Source: JBBQVS01 sp964657325
Lineage (GTDB): Bacteria; Chloroflexota; Ktedonobacteria; Ktedonobacterales; Ktedonobacteraceae
Reading direction: 5' to 3'
Length of the DNA stretch: 64,000 nt
Assembly (NCBI GenBank): GCA_964657325.1
Contig: CAZZVE010000011.1
Location: forward strand, 1 to 64,000
Both the position numbers and the translations under genes were made by a program. Under the pieces are notes generated by a model. The model made no database searches and was not told the DNA's origin. It saw only the letters and a program-made list of their open reading frames with translations. Shown here one piece after another: positions 57,827 to 64,000 of the stretch (position 1 is its first letter; every line of letters begins with the position of its first letter).

Positions 57827-58462
57827 GAAGTCCAGGCCCGCTTCACGAGCGCCTTCAGCTAATGCCGCGATACGTCCATGATAGGCATATCCACCGCGAT
57901 CAAAGACTACACGACTGACGCCCTGTTCTTTTGCACGCTGTGCCACAAGTTTGCCTACTTCACGTGAGATCGCAACTTTTCTATTGTTTGCAATGGCAGC
58001 GAGTGCCTCAACAGGTGTTTTAGGTGCGTTCTTTTGAGCCGCAGGAAGATTGACCTTTGGAGCAGCCGTCCCACCAGCCTTGCCGCCTTTTTGAGGTGCG
58101 TTCTTTGCTGGCGCGGCCCTCTCGGTCCTGGCACTTTTTGCTCTTCCAACTGGAAGAGCATCAGTTGCAGCTTCCACCACAGACTGTACCGCACCACCAA
58201 CACGTTCCAGCAAGGAAGGCTCTTGCGTCGTCTCTTCTGGCTGCTGTTGTGGCTGTGCAGGCTTAAAGGAACGCAGACTCTCATCAAGTGATGATGCCGC
58301 GACCAAGGTTTTACCAGTGCTATCGTCGATGACCTGAGCGTAGATATGCTGCCCACTACGGAACACGTTCAAACGCGGACGCGTCTGTGAGCCTTCCAAA
58401 TGGTTGCGCATACGCTGGTGCCGCCGCAGCCTTGCCTGATTTGCGTGAAATCGTTTAATCAT
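57824..58462 (-). CDS. rplR: 50S ribosomal protein L18 with a large internal insertion
   Basis: 212 residues against about 115-125. N-terminal ARLRRHQRMRNHLEGSQTRP, RLNVFRSGQHIYAQVIDDST and C-terminal VGKLVAQRAKEQGVSRVVFD, RGGYAYHGRIAALAEGAREA are normal L18. Residues about 65-150 are inserted: a Gln/Pro/Glu part (PAQPQQQPEETTQEP), a possible helix (LLERVGGAVQSVVEAATDAL) and a basic Ala/Pro/Lys part (PAKNAPQKGGKAGGTAAPKV). Stop codon lies in a repeat remnant. Confidence 0.93.
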   Translation of the reverse strand: MIKRFHANQARLRRHQRMRNHLEGSQTRPRLNVFRSGQHIYAQVIDDSTGKTLVAASSLDESLRSFKPAQPQQQPEETTQEPSLLERVGGAVQSVVEAATDALPVGRAKSARTERAAPAKNAPQKGGKAGGTAAPKVNLPAAQKNAPKTPVEALAAIANNRKVAISREVGKLVAQRAKEQGVSRVVFDRGGYAYHGRIAALAEGAREAGLDF

Positions 58463-58589
58463 AATTCAAGGAGGAAAAAGCTTACTTTGGCTTTTACCTC
58501 TCCCCTTTCGTTTACTCAGTGATGAAGGAAGGATAAATTGAGATACGTGGTCGGCACTACGTTTCTTTGAACCTTCCTTACCACACATG

Positions 58590-58710
58590 CGCGAATGCGA
58601 TACATCGAGCCACTACATTGAATACGATACATCGCGTTACATTGGGTCCGATACATCTGACCCCTACATTAGGTACAATAAATCGGAGGGTGCGATACAT
58701 CGGACCCCTA
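58590..58710. repeat. Cluster of five decayed family B half-units between rplF and rplR
   Basis: GCGATACATCGAGCC, ACGATACATCGCGTT, CCGATACATCTGACC, ACAATAAATCGGAGG and GCGATACATCGGACC follow one another over about 115 bases, each with the core CGATACATC or a variant. The rplF stop (CTA 58708-58710 in GGACCCCTAC) lies in the last one. Confidence 0.8.
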
Positions 58711-59283
58711 CTTCTTTTTGCCGCCGACTTTACCAGCTTTACCAGCTTTGCGACGAACAACCTCACCAGTATAGCGAATGCCCTTGCCTTTATAAGGTTC
58801 GGGTTTGCGCACATTACGGATAACCGCGGCAACCTGTCCTACCAGTTGTTTGTCAATACCAGTAACACTGACTCTTGTAGCCTTTGTCGCTGCATCAACA
58901 CCATCAACAGATAGAGAGATACCATCGGGTGGTTGCACCTCTACTGGATGAGAGTAACCCACCTGGATGACCAAGTTTTCGCCCACTTTAGCGGCACGAT
59001 AGCCAACACCATGAATTTCTAGTTGCTTGGTGAAGCCTGTTGTTACTCCGAGCACCATGTTATTGACCAGTGTACGGTATAAACCATGTTTGGCCTTGTG
59101 CTCTTTACTATCCGAAGGTCGAGTGACCGAAAGTGTGCCGTCTTCAAGTGCAAGTGTCAGGGCGGGATCGACCTGCTGTGAAAGTTGGCCTTTGGGTCCC
59201 TTTACTGTGACCAAATTGTCTTCGGTCCAGTTTACCTGTACTTTTGCAGGCACAGTAATCGGAGCGCGTCCAATACGAGACAT
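58708..59283 (-). CDS. rplF: 50S ribosomal protein L6
   Basis: 191 residues from ATG 59283 (AGGAGGG 6 bases upstream); an ATG 7 codons earlier has no SD. MSRIGRAPITVPAKVQVNW, then VKGPKGQLSQ, GVGYRAAKVGENLVIQVGYS, HPVEVQPPDGI and RKPEPYKGKGIRYTGEVVRR. The tail KAGKAGKVGGKKK is basic. The TAG stop is supplied by a family B repeat. Confidence 0.96.
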   Translation of the reverse strand: MSRIGRAPITVPAKVQVNWTEDNLVTVKGPKGQLSQQVDPALTLALEDGTLSVTRPSDSKEHKAKHGLYRTLVNNMVLGVTTGFTKQLEIHGVGYRAAKVGENLVIQVGYSHPVEVQPPDGISLSVDGVDAATKATRVSVTGIDKQLVGQVAAVIRNVRKPEPYKGKGIRYTGEVVRRKAGKAGKVGGKKK

Positions 59284-59297
59284 GCTATCCCTCCTGT

Positions 59298-59693
59298 CTA
59301 CCAAACGTAGCAGACGACTTCTCCACCGAGACCCTGATGATAGGCACTGCTACCAGTCATGATTCCCTTTGGCGTCGATACAATGGATATTCCCAAACCA
59401 CCACGGACTCGGGGAATATCGGTACGCTTCGAGTAGACGCGCAAACCTGGCTTGCTGACACGTTTCAGGTTTGTCAGGACTGGCGTCTTCTCTGCGTAAC
59501 GTAACGTAATACGAATTGTTCCTTGTGGGTTATCTTTCAGGATTTCGATATCCTTGATGTAGCCCTCTTCTTTTAGCACACGTGCGATAGCCAGCTTCAT
59601 TTTTGACGCAGGAATCAATACTCGTGTGTGCTTTGCAGTGACCGCATTGCGAATGCGCGTGAGCATATCCGCAATTGGATCAGTCATATTCAT
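59298..59693 (-). CDS. rpsH: 30S ribosomal protein S8
   Basis: 131 residues from ATG 59693 (GGAGG 7 bases upstream); the open frame runs 29 codons further but without SD. MNMTDPIADMLTRIRNAVTA, LKEEGYIKDIEILKD and the C-terminal SIVSTPKGIMTGSSAYHQGL, GGEVVCYVW are typical. Confidence 0.96.
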   Translation of the reverse strand: MNMTDPIADMLTRIRNAVTAKHTRVLIPASKMKLAIARVLKEEGYIKDIEILKDNPQGTIRITLRYAEKTPVLTNLKRVSKPGLRVYSKRTDIPRVRGGLGISIVSTPKGIMTGSSAYHQGLGGEVVCYVW

Positions 59694-59812
59694 GGAATGC
59701 CTCCACAATCCGAAGTACGAAAACAGCATTTTGTGTTTTCGCCTTTTCGCTTTCGCCTTTTCAAAGGGCAAAACTGTCAATCTTTTCGTGTTTTGCCCCT
59801 ACCCATATAGGG

Positions 59813-59998
59813 CTACCAACTCGATTTCGTTACACCTGGTAACTCGCCTCGGCTCGCACGCTCACGGAAACAGATGCGACACAGACCAAACTTGCGCATA
59901 TAGGCACGCGGTCGTCCACACACCATGCAGCGATTATGCTGCTGCACCTTGAACTTTGGCTTGCGCTGAGACTTTACAATCATTGATGTTTTTGCCAT
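59813..59998 (-). CDS. rpsN: 30S ribosomal protein S14, zinc type
   Basis: 61 residues with C24-x2-C27...C40-x2-C43 (NRCMVCGRPRAYMRKFGLCR). The type Z (C+) form. Ends ELPGVTKSSW. Downstream, GCCCCTACCCATATAGGGC looks like a repeat fragment next to its TAG stop. Confidence 0.97.
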   Translation of the reverse strand: MAKTSMIVKSQRKPKFKVQQHNRCMVCGRPRAYMRKFGLCRICFRERASRGELPGVTKSSW

Positions 59999-60013
59999 CG
60001 TCGCCCTCCAGCG

Positions 60014-60556
60014 TTACTTCTTAAAGGGCATGCCCAAGAGTCTGAGCAGCCGTCGTCCCTCTTCATCAGTGCGAGCCGTTGTTACTATGCTCACTTCCAT
60101 GCCACGAACTTTGTCAATCTTATCGTAGTCGATCTCTGGAAAAACCAGTTGTTCGCGCAAACCAAGTGTGTAGTTGCCACGACCATCAAACGCCTCGGCT
60201 GAGACGCCTTGAAAGTCTCGGATGCGCGGTAGAGCGGCATTGATGAGTTTGTCAAGGAACTGGTACATGCGCTCGCCACGCAATGTCACCATACATCCAA
60301 TCTGCATACCTTCACGTAGTTTGAAGGTCGCAACCGAACGTTTGGCACGAGTAATGACTGGACGTTGACCTGTAATGAGTGCAAGGTCCCCAACGGCAGC
60401 ATCCATAGCCTTAGCGTTCTGGATGACCTCACCCATACCAATGTTAATCACTACCTTGTTGAGCGTTGGCACCTGCATCGGGTTGGTATAGTTAAAGTCC
60501 TTTTGCAGGGCAGGCACGACCTCTTGTCGGTACTTTTCTTTTAATCGTGATACCAT
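60014..60556 (-). CDS. rplE: 50S ribosomal protein L5
   Basis: 180 residues: LNKVVINIGMGEVIQNAKAM, RPVITRAKRSVATFKLREGM, GCMVTLRGERMYQFLDKLIN and the C-terminal SIVTTARTDEEGRRLLRLLG with MPFKK. Binds 5S rRNA. Confidence 0.97.
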   Translation of the reverse strand: MVSRLKEKYRQEVVPALQKDFNYTNPMQVPTLNKVVINIGMGEVIQNAKAMDAAVGDLALITGQRPVITRAKRSVATFKLREGMQIGCMVTLRGERMYQFLDKLINAALPRIRDFQGVSAEAFDGRGNYTLGLREQLVFPEIDYDKIDKVRGMEVSIVTTARTDEEGRRLLRLLGMPFKK

Positions 60557-60561
60557 GACGT

Positions 60562-60960
60562 TTAACTACTCCTCGCCCGATCTGTATTATCTGCAATAAC
60601 CTTCCCACATTTCTTGCATACGCGTACAGAGCGAACCTTCTGATCGGCTCCTAGTGGGCGTCGGTCATGCGCAACACGCGTGGGTTGACCACATTCCGTG
60701 CATTTCAGCATGACGTTGGAGACGTGAATTGGCATTGCCTTCTCAATCACGCCCCCCTGACGGGTCTGACCCTGCGGGCGAATATGCTTCTTTACCACGT
60801 TCAGGCCTTCAACAATCACTTTGTTGGCCTGTGGCATCGCCCGCGAGATGGTTCCTTCCTTGCCTCGATCCTTGCCAGTGATGATCAAAACGGTATCACC
60901 CTTTTTGATATTCAACTTGGCTAAGTGAAGAGGCTTCTTCTCTTTTTGTTTTACTGCCAT
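60562..60960 (-). CDS. rplX: 50S ribosomal protein L24, zinc form
   Basis: 132 residues. KOW domain (KKGDTVLIITGKDRGKEGTI), PQANKVIVEGLNVVKKHIRP, and two CxxC pairs KCTECG and VCKKCGKVI that form a C-terminal zinc site. Start MAVKQKEKKPLHLAKLN. 5 bases upstream of rplE. Confidence 0.96.
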   Translation of the reverse strand: MAVKQKEKKPLHLAKLNIKKGDTVLIITGKDRGKEGTISRAMPQANKVIVEGLNVVKKHIRPQGQTRQGGVIEKAMPIHVSNVMLKCTECGQPTRVAHDRRPLGADQKVRSVRVCKKCGKVIADNTDRARSS

Positions 60961-61001
60961 TTTCTTCCTCTATGGTATGGAGTTCGTCGAACTCCACCAT
61001 G

Positions 61002-61370
61002 CTAGAGCACTTCAGGGGCGAGCGAGATGAGGCGAGAAAAGTTTTTCTCTCTCAATTCGCGGGCCACGGGTCCGAAGATACGTGTGCCTCGTGGGTTGTT
61101 ACCAGCAGCGAGAATGACGGCGGCGTTCTCGTCAAAGCGGATGTGCGATCCATCGGGACGCGCATACTCCTTCGAGACACGCACGATAACTGCGTCTACT
61201 ACGTCGCCCTTCTTCACCTGTCCATTAGGCGATGCCTGCTTGACGGAGGCTTTGATGATGTCGCCCACCGTCGCATAACGCTTAGCGGAGCCACTTATCA
61301 CACGAATACACATGATCTCTTTTGCACCTGTGTTGTCGGCAACCTTCAGGCGGCTTTCTGGCTGAATCAT
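61002..61370 (-). CDS. rplN: 50S ribosomal protein L14
   Basis: 122 residues: MIQPESRLKVADNTGAKEIM, GDIIKASVKQASPNGQVKKG, the KOW-like DVVDAVIVRVSKEYARPDGS and the end FSRLISLAPEVL. Normal length. Confidence 0.97.
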   Translation of the reverse strand: MIQPESRLKVADNTGAKEIMCIRVISGSAKRYATVGDIIKASVKQASPNGQVKKGDVVDAVIVRVSKEYARPDGSHIRFDENAAVILAAGNNPRGTRIFGPVARELREKNFSRLISLAPEVL

Positions 61371-61382
61371 CTGACGCTCTCC

Positions 61383-61742
61383 TTATTCTGCTTCTGCATC
61401 ATCGGAGGAGTCTGTCAGATCGGGATCAGCATCTGCCAACAACTCTTCGACGGGCACAATACCACTACCGCGCCTGATGACTTCGACGAGACGCCAGCGT
61501 TTCAGCTTGCTCACAGGAGGACACTCCTCGATACGAACGGTGTCGCCTACCGAGCATGTGTTCTCTTCGTCATGAGCATAAAAACGCTTTGTCTGTTTAT
61601 AAGTACGCTTATAGATGCGGTGCTTTTTTAGGGATTCGACGATAACAACAATCGTCTTGTTCATTTTATTGCTTACTACACGCCCAACTTTTTGCTGATG
61701 ACGGACAACCGTCTGCGGCGTTTGTGCTGCTTGCTGTGTCAT
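61383..61742 (-). CDS. rpsQ: 30S ribosomal protein S17 with C-terminal acidic tail
   Basis: 119 residues against about 85. RVVSNKMNKTIVVIVESLKK, YKRTYKQTKRFYAHDEENTC, VGDTVRIEECPPVSKLKRWR are typical. An acidic tail of about 25 residues (LLADADPDLTDSSDDAEAE) and an N-terminal extension (MTQQAAQTPQTVVRHQQKVG) are extra. Its ATG overlaps the rpmC stop by 4 bases. Confidence 0.95.
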   Translation of the reverse strand: MTQQAAQTPQTVVRHQQKVGRVVSNKMNKTIVVIVESLKKHRIYKRTYKQTKRFYAHDEENTCSVGDTVRIEECPPVSKLKRWRLVEVIRRGSGIVPVEELLADADPDLTDSSDDAEAE

Positions 61743-61948
61743 TCTTCATTCTCCAACTGCGTCAGGCGATGCATCAAGCGAGCAATATCCTTACGCGTCT
61801 GCGTAAACATCCGGTTGTTTTTTACCTCGCCACGCTGTTGCTGCAAGCGGAGGTTGAACAATTTGAGTCGCAGGTCCTTGAGTTCACTTTGCACTTGAGC
61901 TTCGGTATATTCCAAAACCTGTTTGCGACGTTCGCTAACTTTCGACAC
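61739..61948 (-). CDS. rpmC: 50S ribosomal protein L29
   Basis: 69 residues from GTG 61948, chosen because GGGGAGG lies 7 bases upstream and the protein then begins MSKVSERRKQVLEYTEAQVQ. The frame stays open far upstream, but that part overlaps rplP. L29 core: SELKDLRLKLFNLRLQQQRG and TQTRKDIARLMHRLTQL. Overlaps rplP by 14 bases. Confidence 0.95.
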   Translation of the reverse strand: MSKVSERRKQVLEYTEAQVQSELKDLRLKLFNLRLQQQRGEVKNNRMFTQTRKDIARLMHRLTQLENEE

Positions 61949-62366
61949 TTTCAGCCTCCCCTCTGGTGATAAAGCGTGTCTTAACGGGTAGTTTGTGACC
62001 CGCGAGACGGACAGCTTCCTTCGCAATCTCTTCGCTGACGCCACCGATCTCAAAAATGATACGACCGGGTTTAACGACTGCGACATAGTGATCAACTGCA
62101 CCTTTACCGCTACCCATACGAGTTTCGGCAGGCTTGGCGGAAACCGGTTTATCAGGGAACACACGAATCCATACTTTACCACCGCGCTTCATAAAGCGGG
62201 TAAGTGCGATACGAGCGGACTCGATTTGACGCGCCTCCATCCACACAGGCTCAAGGGCCTGTAAGCCAAAATCACCAAAGGCCAGGGTGTTGCCGCGATG
62301 AGCCTCACCCTTCATACGACCACGGTGCTGGCGGCGATACTTTGTACGTGATGGTGCCAATAACAT
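61935..62366 (-). CDS. rplP: 50S ribosomal protein L16
   Basis: 143 residues: MLLAPSRTKYRRQHRGRMKG, GNTLAFGDFGLQALEP, GGKVWIRVFPDKPVSAKPAE, TRMGSGKGAVDHYVAVVKPG and AGHKLPVKTRFITR. Standard L16 at the A-site. Preceded by rpsC with a 14-base spacer once the correct rpsC end is used. Confidence 0.97.
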   Translation of the reverse strand: MLLAPSRTKYRRQHRGRMKGEAHRGNTLAFGDFGLQALEPVWMEARQIESARIALTRFMKRGGKVWIRVFPDKPVSAKPAETRMGSGKGAVDHYVAVVKPGRIIFEIGGVSEEIAKEAVRLAGHKLPVKTRFITRGEAESVES

Positions 62367-62380
62367 TACTTGAAACTCCT

Positions 62381-63468
62381 CTACTCGCTCTGAGTAGCAC
62401 TAGCATCCTCTGCTGGTGCGGCTGGTGGCGGCGTCGGTTCAGTAGTTGTCTGTTGCGTCTGCGAAGCCTCATTCACCACAGGTGCCTGAGTTACAGGTGC
62501 TTCATTCACTACGGGTGCTTGCGTCTGCGGAGCCTCGTTGACCACTGGTGTCTGCGNNNNNNNNNNNNNNNNNNNNNNNNNNNNNNNNNNNNNNNNNNNN
62601 NNNNNNNNNNNNNNNNNNNNNNNNNNNNNNNNNNNNNNNNNNNNNNNNNNNNNNNNGGACGTGGACCTCTATCCCCACCTTGTGGGCGTGGACCTCGGTC
62701 TCCCTGTGGTCGGTCTCCTTGCGGACGCGGACCACGATCTCCACCGCGACGGTCGCCACTACGACCACTATCTCTTGATGGGAACGCTTGTTGCTGCTGC
62801 ACTGTCTCCTGTTGCGGCTCGCCAAGTTCTCGGCGTTTGTTCAACAGGATGTCACCTCGGTAAATCCATACTTTGATACCGATGACACCAAAGGTCGTAT
62901 GTGCCTCTACCAAACCATAGTCAATGTCAGCACGGAGCGTGTGTAGAGGAACTTTACCCTCAACCTCTTTCTCGGTACGCGCGATTTCAGCACCACCGAG
63001 TCGCCCACCCACAATAACCTTGATGCCCTTCGCATTAGCACGCATCGACTTCTGCACGGCCTGCTTCATGGCGCGACGGAACGATACACGCTTTTCTAGC
63101 TGCTCCGCGATACCACGGCCCACCAAATAAGCGTCTAATTCCGGCTGGCGAATCTCGATGATGTCCAGACGAACACGCTTCTTGGTCTTGCTTTCCAATG
63201 ATGCCTTGAGCTTCTCGACCTTTTCACCACTCTTGCCGATCACGATACCAGGCTTGGCAGTATGAATCTTCACCAGTACTTGGTTAGCGGCGGCTCGCTC
63301 GATCTCAATACGTGAGACAGAGGCATTGAACAGGTCTTTGTTAATTGCCTTACGAATTAAAAAATCCTCGGCGAGAATGTCTTTATAATCACGCTCAGCG
63401 AACCAACGTGATTGCCAGGTTTTCACACCGCCGAGCCTGAACCCTGTTGGGTTTACTTTGTGTCCCAA
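62381..63468 (-). CDS. rpsC: 30S ribosomal protein S3 with long low-complexity tail, broken by an assembly gap
   Basis: The N-terminal about 215 residues are standard S3: MGHKVNPTGFRLGGVKTWQS, KH domain (VKIHTAKPGIVIGKSGEKVE), and GVIGIKVWIYRGDILLNKR. From about residue 218 follows a tail with SGRSGDRRGGDRGPRPQGDR-type units up to the gap. After the gap, the frame ending at 62381-62383 (TAG) codes for repeated units QTPVVNEAPQTQAPVVNEAP and ends EPTPPPAAPAEDASATQSE. It is repetitive, rich in Pro/Glu/Val and 14 bases before rplP, so it is the true end. Other frames stop early (62502, 62509). The frame does not join across exactly 100 N, so the gap length is only nominal. Confidence 0.9.
62557..62656. 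other. Assembly gap (100 N) in the repetitive rpsC tail
   Basis: A run of exactly 100 N placed where the S3 tail is made of short DNA repeats; the flanking frames are out of phase for a 100-base gap. Confidence 0.98.
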
Positions 63469-63482
63469 AAGTGTTCTCCTTC

Positions 63483-63836
63483 CTAACGAGCGGTGCGGTC
63501 AGCCGGATCATCTGAAACAATAACGGTCACATGGCAGAAGCGACGTAGAATACGGGCTGCTCGACCATGAGAACGAGGTTTCACACGCTTAATCCGAAAT
63601 GAGTCATCCGCCATAATATTGAGAATATAGAGTCGATCTGGATTAAGACTATAGTTATTCTCCGCGTTTGCCGCCGCCGATGCCACCACTTTGCTTACGG
63701 GTGTGGCACCAGCTTGTGGCATAAATTGAAGAATAGCCAGAGCCTCATTTACCCGAAGCCCTTTCACCGCGTTCGTGACCAGACGCATCTTGCGCGGCGG
63801 AATGCCAATATCTTTTGCAATAGCCCTGACTTGCAT
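63483..63836 (-). CDS. rplV: 50S ribosomal protein L22
   Basis: 117 residues: VRAIAKDIGIPPRKMRLVTN, AVKGLRVNEALAILQFMP, SKVVASAAANAENNYSLNPD, and the loop-end KRVKPRSHGRAARILRRFCH that lines the exit tunnel. 14 bases before rpsC. Confidence 0.97.
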   Translation of the reverse strand: MQVRAIAKDIGIPPRKMRLVTNAVKGLRVNEALAILQFMPQAGATPVSKVVASAAANAENNYSLNPDRLYILNIMADDSFRIKRVKPRSHGRAARILRRFCHVTVIVSDDPADRTAR

Positions 63837-63880
63837 TTTATACCTCTACGGGGGCGTTCTTCAGATACGCCCTGCATGCA

Positions 63881-63900
63881 TGCGATAGATTGCGTCCCTA
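63881..63900. repeat. Family B fragment at the rpsS end
   Basis: TGCGATAGATTGCGTCCCTA is a decayed family B end (compare GCGATACATCGCGTCCCTA). The rpsS stop (CTA 63898-63900) is part of it. Confidence 0.6.
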
Positions 63901-64000
63901 TCGTACTGACGTGGTTTTCTCATTCTTACCGCCCGCATGACCACGGAAGTGGCGCGTGGGTGAGAACTCACCTAACTTATGACCGACCATATTCTCACTG
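63898..64000 (-). CDS. rpsS: 30S ribosomal protein S19, C-terminal part
   Basis: The window edge cuts the gene; 33 residues are visible: ENMVGHKLGEFSPTRHFRGH and AGGKNEKTTSVR. ENMVGHKLGEF-P-TR-FRGH is the S19 signature. Located before rplV as expected. Its stop codon lies in a repeat fragment. Confidence 0.95.
   Translation of the reverse strand, partial: SENMVGHKLGEFSPTRHFRGHAGGKNEKTTSVR

Noticed and set aside
58567..58914. Plus-strand frame of 115 residues over the half-element row
   Set aside because: It translates repeats and the antisense of rplF; no SD or homology.
62204..62863. Plus-strand frame of 219 residues opposite rpsC/rplP
   Set aside because: Shadow of the RG-rich and repetitive S3 tail, with the gap inside; S3 is certain on the other strand.

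Overview
The window looks like one chromosomal contig set from a bacterium of the Chloroflexota, most likely class Ktedonobacteria. This is an inference, not a database match. It rests on the gene mix: an XPB-Bax1 pair, zinc-ribbon membrane proteins carrying BACON/ASH-like repeats, a large BTAD-AAA regulator, many zinc-binding (C+) ribosomal proteins with unusual insertions, and intergenic space packed with several families of GC-rich palindromic elements. The sequence has three assembly gaps: 2806-2905 (100 N), 22434-22443 (10 N) and 62557-62656 (100 N). Two of them break genes and the third sits in the loop of a long palindrome.

Left part (1-7.4 kb): a Bax1-type nuclease and an XPB-type helicase in one minus-strand operon, a DinD-like gene broken by a gap, and then pheS-pheT behind a T-box riboswitch whose specifier codon (UUC, Phe) and UGGU bulge can be read. 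From 7.6 to 15.5 kb three proteins share one plan: N-terminal four-Cys zinc ribbon, low-complexity linker, one membrane helix and an exported domain. Two of them have long series of BACON/ASH-like repeats. A small atypical [2Fe-2S]-like protein lies among them.

Middle (15.8-47.4 kb): a mosaic of metabolic and envelope genes. It holds a broken SDR gene abutting an orphan HicB, an HD phosphohydrolase, proline dehydrogenase, a YyaL-type thioredoxin-fold protein, an EthD-like protein, a secreted propeller protein, a heterodimeric ABC exporter, a second orphan HicB, a nonapeptide-repeat protein next to a dipeptide epimerase, rpsU with a zinc-ribbon partner, an HtrA-like protease, a tandemly duplicated beta-propeller locus, an ECF sigma/anti-sigma pair, citrate synthase, arginase, a branched-chain aminotransferase, a CPBP membrane protease homologue, a membrane-anchored cupredoxin and a BTAD-AAA-TPR regulator. 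Proline dehydrogenase, arginase, citrate synthase and the aminotransferase point to amino-acid use feeding the TCA cycle, but they are separate transcription units.

Right part (47.4-64 kb): the minus-strand ribosomal super-cluster, read from right to left: rpsS, rplV, rpsC, rplP, rpmC, rpsQ, rplN, rplX, rplE, rpsN, rpsH, rplF, rplR, rpsE, rpmD, rplO, secY, adk, map, infA, rpmJ, rpsM, rpsK, rpsD, rpoA, rplQ, truA, rplM, rpsI, closed by a strong terminator. L17 and L18 carry large internal insertions, and S3, S5 and L15 carry low-complexity tails.

The most unusual window-wide signal is the palindromic repeat system. At least five related families occupy many of the longer intergenic spaces. 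Their conserved ends supply the TAG stop codon of several minus-strand genes, and one half-element is read through inside the ABC-transporter coding sequence.
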